The notes below the pieces were generated by a model that was given only the letters and a program-made list of their open reading frames with translations, was not told the DNA's origin and made no database searches. A program made the position numbers and the translations under genes. A stretch of 64,000 nt of DNA from Abyssibacter profundi (lineage in GTDB: Bacteria; Pseudomonadota; Gammaproteobacteria; Nevskiales; OUC007), in the NCBI RefSeq assembly GCF_003151135.1, contig NZ_QEQK01000001.1:104828-168827 (forward strand), in the 5' to 3' direction. Each line of letters begins with the position of its first letter. Positions within the stretch are counted from its first letter, which is position 1. Below are positions 34,368 through 43,029 of the stretch, one piece after another.

Positions 34368-35735
34368 CTATGACGACCGTGCTGCGGCATGCCCCGCCAC
34401 CGAAGCACGCAGCCCCGGGAAGAACAACAGCAGCGCCGCCGCCCGCAGCACCACATACGCCACGAAGGCCATCCAAAGCCCCAGGTTCCCCGCTACCGGC
34501 GCCAGCGTCATCGCCAGCACCAGAAAACCGGAGGCCGAAAGTAGCGACGCATTGCGCATCTGCGCGGTGGCCGTGGCCGCGATAAACACCCCGTCGAGTT
34601 GAAACGCGGCGAATGACAGGGCGACATACGCGGCTGCCCAGGGTAGATAGTCGCCCGCGACGGCCTGCACCGCTGCGAGATCCGTCAACAAGGCCACCAG
34701 CCATTGGCCGGCCGCCAGCAAGACCAGCGCCAGCGCCAGCGCGGTCGCCAACGCCCAGTGCGTGCTACGGCGGACAGCAACATCGAAGTGCCGACGATCC
34801 CCCCGTCCAATAGCTGCACCAACCAACGCCTCGGCCGCATAGGCGAATCCGTCGAGGAAATAGGCGCTGAAGGTGATGAACTGCAACAGCACGTGGTTTG
34901 CGGCCAGCACCGTGTCACCGAATACGGCGCCGGCATTGGTGAACCAGGCGAAGCAGGCCAGCATCAGCAAGGTCCGGATCATGATGTCTCGGTTCGCACG
35001 CAACAGCGGCCACCAGGCTGCAGCGGGGCGCAGCTGTGACCAGGTCCAAAAGGCGCCCTGATCGCTGCGCGACCGCTGGAGTTGCATCACCACCCACCCC
35101 CCGCCGACGAGCAGGGTCACCCATTCCGAGATCGCGGTGCCCGCCGCAATGCCGCGCAAGCCCCAGTCCAGCCCGACCGCCAACCAGACGTCCAACACCA
35201 CATTCAGGCTGTTCATCAACAGCTGGATGCCCATGAGCGTACGGCTGCGCCCCTGCCCGATGAGCACCCCTGACAGCACGAACACACCCAGCGCAGCCGG
35301 CGCACCCCAGATGCGAATCGCCAGATACTCGGCCGCCCCGGCCTCGACCTCGGCGCTGGCATCAAACACCGCGAGCAATCCATGGATTAGCGGCGTCTGC
35401 AGCAGCACCAGTGCGGTACCCAGCGCCAACCCGAGCAGGCTGGCCCGGATTAAGGTGGCCCGAATCTCGACCTGATCGCGTCGCCCGACCGCCTGGGCGA
35501 TGAAGCCGGTTGTGCCCATCCGCAGAAAGCCGAATCCCCAGTAGATCAGGCTAAAAATCAGCGACCCCAGAGCAATGGCGCCCAGCTCGGACACCGTCCC
35601 AAAATGGCCGATGACGGCGGTATCCACCAGCCCCAGCAGCGGGGCTGCGATATTCGCGAGGATGATGGGCCAGGCAATGGCGAAAATGCGCCCATGCGTG
35701 GGCGCAGGGAACAGCTGGGCGGTTGCGGAAGACAT
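34368..35735 (-). CDS. MATE family efflux transporter (DinF-like)
   Basis: 455 residues with about twelve transmembrane helices. The N-terminus IFAIAWPIILANIAAPLLGLVDTAVIGHFG is the MATE signature, and the DinF branch is indicated by GFGFLRMGTTGFIAQAVGRR. The second half repeats the fold with GAVFGDTVLAANHVLLQFITFSAYFLDGFAYAAEALVG. MATE proteins expel cationic drugs or metabolites using Na+ or H+ gradients. The substrate is not predictable. No LexA site was noticed upstream. It is divergent from the alcohol dehydrogenase gene. Confidence 0.92.
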   Translation of the reverse strand: MSSATAQLFPAPTHGRIFAIAWPIILANIAAPLLGLVDTAVIGHFGTVSELGAIALGSLIFSLIYWGFGFLRMGTTGFIAQAVGRRDQVEIRATLIRASLLGLALGTALVLLQTPLIHGLLAVFDASAEVEAGAAEYLAIRIWGAPAALGVFVLSGVLIGQGRSRTLMGIQLLMNSLNVVLDVWLAVGLDWGLRGIAAGTAISEWVTLLVGGGWVVMQLQRSRSDQGAFWTWSQLRPAAAWWPLLRANRDIMIRTLLMLACFAWFTNAGAVFGDTVLAANHVLLQFITFSAYFLDGFAYAAEALVGAAIGRGDRRHFDVAVRRSTHWALATALALALVLLAAGQWLVALLTDLAAVQAVAGDYLPWAAAYVALSFAAFQLDGVFIAATATAQMRNASLLSASGFLVLAMTLAPVAGNLGLWMAFVAYVVLRAAALLLFFPGLRASVAGHAAARSS

Positions 35736-35998
35736 GGAAACGGGCGCTGGACAGGATGGAAACGGGTGATGCTGCCTGCGAGCCTACGCGGGATCCCGCT
35801 GCGCGTCGCTTGCGCAGGCGGCCCTGCAGCGGGTTCGTCTGGCCGCAGTCGGCACGTCCGCCGGATCAGCGGCATAATGCAGGCATCGAAACAGGTGGCG
35901 CATCCACTGCGCCGCTCGCTCACAGCCGGTCTGGACCAGGCGGCCGGCGGTGCGCAGTCGCTGACAAAGACACTGCCTGGCCCGCTCAGAGAGACGTC

Positions 35999-37243
35999 AT
36001 GCCGTTCAGCCTGCGAGTCTTGTTTTATCGCTTCTACATGGCCCTGTTGAAGCTCTCGATCCGCATCCTGCCGTTCAAGCAGCCGCGATTATTCACCGGC
36101 GCCGACTCGGCACTCGCGCTGTGCGATGCCCTGGCCGCTGATGGCACCAAGCGCCTGATGATTGTGACCGACGCCGTACTGATGAAGATCGGCCTGGTCG
36201 ACCCGATCAAGCAGCGGCTGGAAGATGCCGGCATCCAGGTCACGGTTTACGACGGTGTCGAGCCAGACCCCAGCGTCGAACAAATCGAAGCGGGGGTCAC
36301 ACAGGTCAAGGCCGATCAGGCCGAGGCCATCCTCGCAATCGGCGGCGGCTCCAGCATCGATGCGGCCAAGGTGATTGCCGCGCGGGCGACCAACAACAAG
36401 CCCATCCGCCGCATGGAAGGGCTGTTCCGCGTGTTCCGCCGCCCCCTGCCACTGCATGCCATCCCGACCACGGCCGGCACCGGCTCGGAGGTCACCATCG
36501 CCGCCGTGGTCTCCGATCTCGAACGTCAGAAGAAGATGTCGATCATCGACCTCAAACTGGCGCCGGTTACCGCCTGTCTGGACGGCAAGCTCATGGCCGG
36601 TCTGCCACCGGGTGTCACTGCGGCGACCGGCATGGACGCGCTCACCCACGCCGTCGAAGCCTACATCTCCCGCAATGCGCTCAAGCGCACCGACACCGAA
36701 GCCCTGGAGGCCACGCGGCTAATCATGGAGCACCTGCCCAAGGTCATGGCCGATGGCAACAACATCGAGTCGCGTCAGCAGATGGCGCAGGCGTCCTATC
36801 AAGCCGGTATCGCCTTTACCCAGGCCGGGGTGGGCTACGTGCACGCCATTTCCCATAATTTCGGTGCGCGCTATCACACGCCCCACGGGCTGGGTAACGC
36901 CATTGTGCTGCCGCATGTGCTGGAGTTTTCCAAGTCCGCCTGCACCGAGCGCCTGGCAGACCTGGCCCGCGTCAGCGGCCTCGACAGCAACGGGGCCAGC
37001 AACGCCGAGCTGGCTGATCGGTTCATTCAGCGCATTCGCGACATGAATGCCGAGTTCGGCATTCCGACGGGCCTCGAGGCATTGCAGGACGCCGATGTTC
37101 CCGCCATTGCCAAGGCGGCAATGGCCGAGGCGCACTTCACCTACGCCGTGCCCCGTTACATGGACCGAGCGACCTGCGAAGCCTTTGTCCGCAGCCTGAA
37201 GCTGGACCCGCAACCGGATAGCACCACCGCCCAAGCTGCCTGA
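35999..37243 (+). CDS. Iron-containing alcohol dehydrogenase
   Basis: 414 residues from ATG at 35999 (the frame is open to 35723, but the extension lacks domain content). It has type III ADH motifs: AILAIGGGSSIDAAKVIA (NAD(P) binding), HAIPTTAGTGSEVT, ATGMDALTHAVEAYIS, and the metal-binding region VGYVHAISHNFGARYHTPHGLGNAI (His ligands). An N-terminal extension of about 45 residues, including a hydrophobic helix (FSLRVLFYRFYMALLKLSI), is longer than in many family members and may contact the membrane. The substrate, probably a primary alcohol or aldehyde, is unassigned. Confidence 0.92.
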   Translation: MPFSLRVLFYRFYMALLKLSIRILPFKQPRLFTGADSALALCDALAADGTKRLMIVTDAVLMKIGLVDPIKQRLEDAGIQVTVYDGVEPDPSVEQIEAGVTQVKADQAEAILAIGGGSSIDAAKVIAARATNNKPIRRMEGLFRVFRRPLPLHAIPTTAGTGSEVTIAAVVSDLERQKKMSIIDLKLAPVTACLDGKLMAGLPPGVTAATGMDALTHAVEAYISRNALKRTDTEALEATRLIMEHLPKVMADGNNIESRQQMAQASYQAGIAFTQAGVGYVHAISHNFGARYHTPHGLGNAIVLPHVLEFSKSACTERLADLARVSGLDSNGASNAELADRFIQRIRDMNAEFGIPTGLEALQDADVPAIAKAAMAEAHFTYAVPRYMDRATCEAFVRSLKLDPQPDSTTAQAA

Positions 37244-37269
37244 ACGATTCCTGACCAGATCGGAGAACC

Positions 37270-37291
37270 CCCGGGCGCTGCAACGCCCGGG
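37270..37291 (+). terminator. Hairpin downstream of the alcohol dehydrogenase
   Basis: CCCGGGCG (37270-37277) and CGCCCGGG (37284-37291) form a perfect 8-bp stem around CTGCAA, 27 bp after the stop codon. Only a weak CTTCCT follows instead of a T-run. It is a likely transcript 3' end. Confidence 0.5.
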
Positions 37292-37455
37292 CGGCTTCCT
37301 CCACAGTGTTATCCACAGTTTCTGTGGAAAACCCTGGCCGGGCTAGACCCGGGCGCCCCGCCGGATGCACTGCGCTGCCAATGGCTTCGTAACAACCCTG
37401 CGGCACAGTCTGTTCTGCACCACATTTCACACCATTGATTACGGGGACGACATCC

Positions 37456-38913
37456 ATGCAGGCAAGCGACTACGTCGACGAGACACTGGGCACGATTCTA
37501 GACGCGCTGGAGACTGGCGAGCTGACCAGCGAAGCCCTAACCCAGGCCCTGCTCGACCGCATTGCCGAGCGCAACCCATCCATTAACGCCGTGGTCGCCC
37601 AACAGGCCGATGCGGCCCTGGCACAGGCCCGCCAAGCCGACGAAGAACGCGCAGGCGGTCAACTGCGAGGCCCGCTACACGGCGTGCCCATGACCATCAA
37701 GGACGGCTTTCAGGTGCAGGGCATGGTCACGGCCAGCGGTTCGCCCAGCCTGCGCAGCTTCAAGCCAGAGGAAGACGCCGCCGCGGTTCAGCGACTGCTG
37801 GATGCAGGCGCCATCATCCTCGGCAAGACCAACGTGCCGCTGTACTGCGGGGACTTCCAGTCCTACAACGATGTCTACGGCACGACGAACAACCCCTGGG
37901 ACACCACCCGCTCGCCGGGTGGCTCCAGCGGTGGCGCGGCTGCCGCCCTGGCCGCGGGGATGACACCCGTGGAGCTGGGCAGCGACATCGGTGGCTCCAT
38001 CCGCAACCCGGCGCATTTCTGCGGTGTATTCGGGCACAAGCCTTCGCAGGGCGTGGTTCCCATGCGCGGCCATATCCCCGGCCCGCCGGGGACCAAGGGG
38101 CTGACTGATATGGCCGTTGCTGGCCCGATGACCCGCAGCGCCCGTGACCTGCGCCTGATGCTGGACGTGCTCGCAGGCCCCGATGAGTTGGATGCGGAAG
38201 GCTGGCAGCTCGACCTTCCCGATTGCACCTGGGCCGCTGATGAGCTGCGCGTGTTGTGCTGGTTCGATGATCCCGTCTGCCCGATTGACACGGCCTACCG
38301 CACCCAGCTGCGGAACGCCGCGGGCACCCTGCGCAGCCTGGGTGCCACCGTCACCGATACACCGCCCGATGAACTGCAACTGGCGCAGTTCTATCCGCTG
38401 TACATGCGCCTGCTGGCCGGCGTGATGGGTGGCGGCGTCCCGCCCAAGCTGTACAAGCAAATGCAGTGGGCGGCCCGCCTTGGACGCCTGTTTGGCAAGA
38501 CCGCGCCCGACACGCTGCAAGGCTATGCCGCAGCAGCCACGCAAACCCATCGGCAATGGTTGCGCGACAACGAGGCCCGGCACCGACTGCGTTATCAGTG
38601 GCAGGCCTTGTTCGAGTCCTTCGATGTCATCCTAATGCCTGTGACGCCCACCGCCGCCATGCCGCATCAGCACGCGGGCAACCTGTTCAAGCGGCGCATC
38701 CAAGTCGACGGCGTCTCGCGCCCCTACGCAGACAACATGGCCTGGGTGGCCCCGGCGACGCTGCTCCACCTGCCCGCCACCGTCGCGCCGGTCGGCCTTG
38801 CCAACCAGCTGCCGGTTGGCGTGCAAATCGTCGGACCGTACCTGCACGACAAGCGAACCATTCGTGTCGCGGAGTTGCTGGAGGAAGCGATCGAGATGCC
38901 CCGACCAGCCTAG
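37456..38913 (+). CDS. Amidase signature family protein
   Basis: 485 residues. Amidase signature enzymes hydrolyse amide bonds with a Ser-Ser-Lys triad. Lys is in HGVPMTIKDGFQVQG, the Gly/Ser loop is TRSPGGSSGGAAAALAAG, and the nucleophile Ser is in LGSDIGGSIRNPAHFCGVFG. The C-terminus has GVQIVGPYLHDKRTIRVAELLE. It is not GatA by context, since no gatB or gatC is nearby. The ATG at 37456 fits the family start. The TAG stop is embedded in CTAGG at the border of repeat copy 3. Confidence 0.93.
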   Translation: MQASDYVDETLGTILDALETGELTSEALTQALLDRIAERNPSINAVVAQQADAALAQARQADEERAGGQLRGPLHGVPMTIKDGFQVQGMVTASGSPSLRSFKPEEDAAAVQRLLDAGAIILGKTNVPLYCGDFQSYNDVYGTTNNPWDTTRSPGGSSGGAAAALAAGMTPVELGSDIGGSIRNPAHFCGVFGHKPSQGVVPMRGHIPGPPGTKGLTDMAVAGPMTRSARDLRLMLDVLAGPDELDAEGWQLDLPDCTWAADELRVLCWFDDPVCPIDTAYRTQLRNAAGTLRSLGATVTDTPPDELQLAQFYPLYMRLLAGVMGGGVPPKLYKQMQWAARLGRLFGKTAPDTLQGYAAAATQTHRQWLRDNEARHRLRYQWQALFESFDVILMPVTPTAAMPHQHAGNLFKRRIQVDGVSRPYADNMAWVAPATLLHLPATVAPVGLANQLPVGVQIVGPYLHDKRTIRVAELLEEAIEMPRPA

Positions 38914-39205
38914 GCAAGCGCGGATCCGAAAGCGCCACCAAAACGGGGCCGATTGTCGTGCGAGCCCAGGCGAAGCGGGCGCGGCTTGGCCGTTCCAGGT
39001 CAACGAACGAAAGGCATGCGTACGAAACGTATTCGGACGGCCGCAGGCCGGCCCGGAGGGCAAAGCGCATGGACGCGCCTTCGACACGAATGCGTCGGGA
39101 ACGTATTCGGACGGCCGCAGGCCGGCCCGGAGGGCGAAGCGCATGGACGCGCTTCGCAACGCCGAATCCCGGATAAACCGGCGCGTCCCGTCTGGACTGC
39201 GCCTG
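38910..39205. repeat. Dispersed repeat, copy 3: diverged, with internal tandem duplication
   Basis: From CTAGG at 38910, which contains the amidase stop codon, this DNA aligns to copy 1 read in reverse. Shared blocks include CCACCAA-ACGG-GCCG, GCGAGCCCAGGC, CGTATTCG-ACGGCCG and GCGCATGGACGCGCTTCG. The core 51 bp occurs twice (39028-39078 and 39102-39152, 50 of 51 identical, 74-bp period). Homology fades near 39205, so the right-hand inverted repeat is lost or diverged. Together with the remaining bases up to 39333, this accounts for the 420-bp gap before the S9 peptidase gene. I see no gene in it. Confidence 0.75.
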
Positions 39206-39333
39206 CCACTCGCCGGCGCGCAGAGACCCCTGCTTGTCCAGTGGGCATCTCGGCACACAACGCCAATTTAACCCGGGCCTCGGTAGGCTGTTTGCTCTGA
39301 CTCCACGCGACGGGGCGACCCCCGGACACGATC

Positions 39334-41289
39334 ATGCGAACCGCTCTTCAACTGCTGGCTGCTGCGCCTTTTGCCTTGGCTGCAACGGCCTTATCTGCAA
39401 ACGACCCCCTGCCCACGGAAGACTTCGCGCGGCTGCCTGAATTTCAGGATCTGGCCCTGTCACCCAATGGGCGCTACCTGGCTGCTGCGGTCCCACGCGG
39501 AGACCGAACCGGCATCATCGTGGTCGATGTCGACTCCATGGAAGCGGTTTCTGCCCGGGACTTCGGCGCCGGTATCCACGCGCTGGACATCGAATGGCTG
39601 AGCGATGACCGGCTCAGTGGTTTGCTGGGTGAAAGCTATGGGTCGCTGACCCGGCCCAGCAATGCGGGCGAAATCTTCGCGATTGATGCAGACGGGTCCA
39701 CCTTCGTCTACCTCATCGGCTATCGCACACGGCGGCAGGATCCGTTCTACGGCTCAACAACGCTGGTCGATCGACTGATCGACGAGCCGAAATATGCGGC
39801 GATCTCCACCCGACCATTCAAGTGGGACAACCCCAGCCGTACCTACCGGCCCGGCATTGATGAGCGCGCCACCGCTGAGCGGATTCATATCGTCTCGGGC
39901 CAGCGGCGGAAGATTGTCGATGCGCCCGTGACGGGGCCTGGCCAGTTTGCCAGCGACGCGTCGGGCTTCGTTCGGTTCTTCACCCAGGAAGGGCTGAGTA
40001 CTTATCAGCCAACCACGTTTGTGCGGCACCCAGATGACCCCAAGACCTGGAACACCCTCACCGTCAACGAGGGTAAGCATGCTCGCCCTGTGACCATGCT
40101 CGAAGATGGCACGACCTATCTCCGAGCCCCAGGGCCGGCCTCGACGGCCTGCCTCTACCGGACGACGGATAGCTCGGCAACAGCCGTGGCTTGTCGCGAT
40201 GATGTCGACATCGGCAGCGTCGTACTGATGCCCGACTCCAGGCAACCGCTGCGCGCGTACATCGAGCCGGGACGCATCGAATCGATCAACCTGGCGCCCA
40301 AGTCCCCAGAAGGTCGCTTGCTCGAGGCCATTCAGAAACGCTTCGAGCCACATGTCGTGTTCCCGATCGGCTGGTCTCAGGATCGCAATCGCATCGTGTT
40401 CACCGTGGCCAGCGACACCCTCCCCGGTGATGTTTTCCTGTTTGACCGCAAGGCGAAGCAAGCGAAGTTCCTGCTCTCGACCCGCCAATGGATTCAGCAC
40501 GACACCATGGCGAGGCGCGAACCCATTGAGTATCAATCACGGGATGGCCTCACCATTCGCGGTTATCTCACCCGGCCACCTGGTCATGAAGGTGGCAAGC
40601 TGCCGCTGGTCGTACTCCCGCACGGTGGGCCAATCGGCGTCAGAGACAGCTGGCTATGGGAGCCTGATTCGCAGTTCCTCGCCAGCCGGGGCTACGCCGT
40701 CTTGCAGGTTAACTTCCGGGGTTCGGGCGGCTATGGCGAGGAGTTCCTGGAGGCGGGTCGCCAGCAGTGGCACACCGGCATGATCAACGACATTGTCGAC
40801 GGCACGCAGTGGGCCATCAACCAAGGCCACGCCGACGGCCAGCGCGTGTGCATCTACGGGGCCAGCTACGGCGGCTACGCCTCGCTGATGAGCGCGATTC
40901 GCGAGCCCGATCTGTACCAATGCGTCGTCGGCTATGTGGGGGTCTATGACCTGGAAACGATGGCCAAGAACACCGACGTGACCCAGTCGCAATACGGTCG
41001 TGAGTTTTTCGACGCTTACATCGGCGCCTCAGAGGAGCTACGTCGCGCCGCATCGCCGTTGTTACAGGTCGACCGCCTTAAGGCACCGATGTTCATCGTG
41101 CACGGTGAAGAAGATCGCCGCGCGCCCTTCTCCGAAGCCGAAGCGCTGCGCGAGGCACTGGACGCGCGCAATCATCCCTACGAGTGGATGGCGAAGGCCG
41201 GCGAAGGCCATGGTTTCTACGATCTGAACAATCGCATCGAGTTTTACAACGCCCTGCAGGCGTTTCTGGATCGGCACATCGGGTCCTAG
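39334..41289 (+). CDS. Secreted S9 family peptidase (prolyl oligopeptidase-like)
   Basis: 651 residues with a signal peptide (MRTALQLLAAAPFALAATALSA). A beta-propeller-like N-terminal region begins PEFQDLALSPNGRYLAAAV. The C-terminal alpha/beta hydrolase has LPLVVLPHGGPIGVRDSW, nucleophile Ser in IYGASYGGYASLMS, Asp in VHGEEDRRAPFSEA and His in AGEGHGFYD. It is probably a periplasmic dipeptidyl or oligopeptidase of the DPP-IV/acylaminoacyl type. It ends 2 bases before the convergent second phoD gene. Confidence 0.93.
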   Translation: MRTALQLLAAAPFALAATALSANDPLPTEDFARLPEFQDLALSPNGRYLAAAVPRGDRTGIIVVDVDSMEAVSARDFGAGIHALDIEWLSDDRLSGLLGESYGSLTRPSNAGEIFAIDADGSTFVYLIGYRTRRQDPFYGSTTLVDRLIDEPKYAAISTRPFKWDNPSRTYRPGIDERATAERIHIVSGQRRKIVDAPVTGPGQFASDASGFVRFFTQEGLSTYQPTTFVRHPDDPKTWNTLTVNEGKHARPVTMLEDGTTYLRAPGPASTACLYRTTDSSATAVACRDDVDIGSVVLMPDSRQPLRAYIEPGRIESINLAPKSPEGRLLEAIQKRFEPHVVFPIGWSQDRNRIVFTVASDTLPGDVFLFDRKAKQAKFLLSTRQWIQHDTMARREPIEYQSRDGLTIRGYLTRPPGHEGGKLPLVVLPHGGPIGVRDSWLWEPDSQFLASRGYAVLQVNFRGSGGYGEEFLEAGRQQWHTGMINDIVDGTQWAINQGHADGQRVCIYGASYGGYASLMSAIREPDLYQCVVGYVGVYDLETMAKNTDVTQSQYGREFFDAYIGASEELRRAASPLLQVDRLKAPMFIVHGEEDRRAPFSEAEALREALDARNHPYEWMAKAGEGHGFYDLNNRIEFYNALQAFLDRHIGS

Positions 41290-41291
41290 TC

Positions 41292-42929
41292 TCAAACCTG
41301 CTGCACCCGCGGATCACCCGAGGCCACTTCGAACACGGCATCCATGGCCTGTTCGTCGGTGGTCTGGGTGACCGTGGGCACGGTCCAGTATTCGACCCGA
41401 GTGCGCTGGCGGTCCACATCAACCACCAGATAGCCGTTGCGAGTGCCTTCGAAATACTTGCCGTGAACGTTCACTGCCAGCAGTGCACCTCCACCGCGGG
41501 TGAGCAGAATGTCCTGCAGGTCCCCGCTGCTGGTGTCAGGCCCGAGGTTCTGGGGGTCACCGGCTGAACTGATCGACGGTGCGACGAACTCGGCGCCCAA
41601 CACGCCGCGGCCGGTGAGCGGGTCGTAAACCGCGGGGTTGTTCACATCGCGCGCCAACTCGAAAACGATGGACGCGTGCACGTCCCCGGTCAGAACGATC
41701 AGATTGTCCACGCCACCCGCCTCGATGGCGTCCAGCACGCGATCCCGGGCAGGCGCGTAGCCATCCCACTGGTCCGGGTTAGCGTAAACGCTCGCCCCCG
41801 TTGCATCTGGCGCGCCGACTAGCTTGAGGGGGGACATGACCACCTGGTTGCCCAGCAGCCGCCACTGCGCGGTTGATTGCTGGAGGCCCTCGATGAGCCA
41901 CCGCTCCTGCGCCGGGCCAAGCATCTGGCGTTCCAGATTCGCGAATTCGCCGGTCTGGGTGAAGAAATCACCCAAGCCAAGATTTCCCGACAGCACGGCA
42001 TCGCGGCCGATGCGACGCGTGTCCAGCATGTAGAGATCGAGAAGGTCACCAAATGCAAAATCGCGGTAAATCCGCTCGGGGTTCGACGGGTCAGGTGAGC
42101 GGATCGGCAGCCATTCCAACGCTGCCTGAAGCGCATTGGCCTGGCGCTGCTCGATAGGCCCATGAATGGCTGGATCGTGATCATTGGGGTCGGCACCCTC
42201 ACGCCAGGTCCCATCCACGGTTTCGTGGTCATCCCACACCCAGATCATCGGATGCGCAGCATGGAGTGCCTGCAGGTCCGACTCCCGCCGATAACTCGCA
42301 TAGCGCGCGCGGTATTCATCCAGCGCCACCACGTCGATGGGCGGCTCGTGGGCCCTCACGCGATTCCGGTCGGTCTCGTAGATGTAATCACCCAAGTGGA
42401 GAAACGCATCCAACTCGTCGCGCTCCGCCAGCCGGGCATAGGCGTTCCACAGACCCCGGGAATAATCACCGCAGGTCGCCACCCCCAGTCGCACACGCTC
42501 CGGACGACCAACGGGCAGTGTTTTGGTGCGCCCTACCGATGACGTTTGGCCACCGGCCTGGAAGCAATACCAATAATGTCGGCCCGGCTGCAGGCCGTCC
42601 GCATCGACCTTGACCGTGAAGTCGCGATGAGCATCGGTCACCACATCACCGCCGGTGACCGCCTCGGTGAGGTCGGCGTCTTGATACAGCTGCCAACTCA
42701 CGGTCTGGGCGCCGGACCCGGCGATGGGCGTCCAACGGGTCCACAACATCACCCGATCCGCCAGCGGGTCACCAGAGGCCACGCCATGTTGGAAGCCGGG
42801 CTCGCCACCATCCGGCGCCGAAGGCCGTCGGTTTCCACCAGGTTCCGAGGTACCGCAGGCCGGGACCAGGCTGAGCGTGGCGAGCGCAGACCCTGCCCGG
42901 AGAACGTCTCTTCGATTCGGTGGTGCCAT
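41292..42929 (-). CDS. Second PhoD-type alkaline phosphatase (Tat-exported)
   Basis: 545 residues from ATG at 42929. The twin-Arg signal is NRRDVLRAGSALATLSLVPAC, where the AC may be a lipobox. PhoD motifs: FQHGVASGDPLADRVMLWTR, LGVATCGDYSRGLWNAYARL, AFLHLGDYIYETDRNR, MIWVWDDHETVDGTW and LIVLTGDVHASIVFEL. It is a diverged paralogue of the 31000-32817 protein with the same catalytic residues but a different loop after HLGDYIYE. The frame is open up to 43241, but that part overlaps the divergent MscS gene. I see no clear Pho box upstream. Confidence 0.92.
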   Translation of the reverse strand: MAPPNRRDVLRAGSALATLSLVPACGTSEPGGNRRPSAPDGGEPGFQHGVASGDPLADRVMLWTRWTPIAGSGAQTVSWQLYQDADLTEAVTGGDVVTDAHRDFTVKVDADGLQPGRHYWYCFQAGGQTSSVGRTKTLPVGRPERVRLGVATCGDYSRGLWNAYARLAERDELDAFLHLGDYIYETDRNRVRAHEPPIDVVALDEYRARYASYRRESDLQALHAAHPMIWVWDDHETVDGTWREGADPNDHDPAIHGPIEQRQANALQAALEWLPIRSPDPSNPERIYRDFAFGDLLDLYMLDTRRIGRDAVLSGNLGLGDFFTQTGEFANLERQMLGPAQERWLIEGLQQSTAQWRLLGNQVVMSPLKLVGAPDATGASVYANPDQWDGYAPARDRVLDAIEAGGVDNLIVLTGDVHASIVFELARDVNNPAVYDPLTGRGVLGAEFVAPSISSAGDPQNLGPDTSSGDLQDILLTRGGGALLAVNVHGKYFEGTRNGYLVVDVDRQRTRVEYWTVPTVTQTTDEQAMDAVFEVASGDPRVQQV

Positions 42930-43029
42930 GCTGTCGTCCCATCGTCCAAACCCACCACGGTAGGCGACTGCGATGACGAACGCATGATGGCAGCGGCTAT
43001 GCTGTGCGACTCGAGGGGAGATCAACGGC

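Noticed and set aside
37309..37317. TTATCCACA, an exact DnaA box
   Set aside because: It is a single copy with no further boxes, AT-rich unwinding region, dnaA/dnaN/gidA neighbours or visible skew signal. It is most likely a chance match or a minor regulatory site, not an origin.
38632..39335. Long overlapping open frames on both strands over repeat copy 3
   Set aside because: They span the amidase 3' end and repeated DNA, and contain duplicated peptide blocks simply because the DNA is duplicated. No support for a gene.
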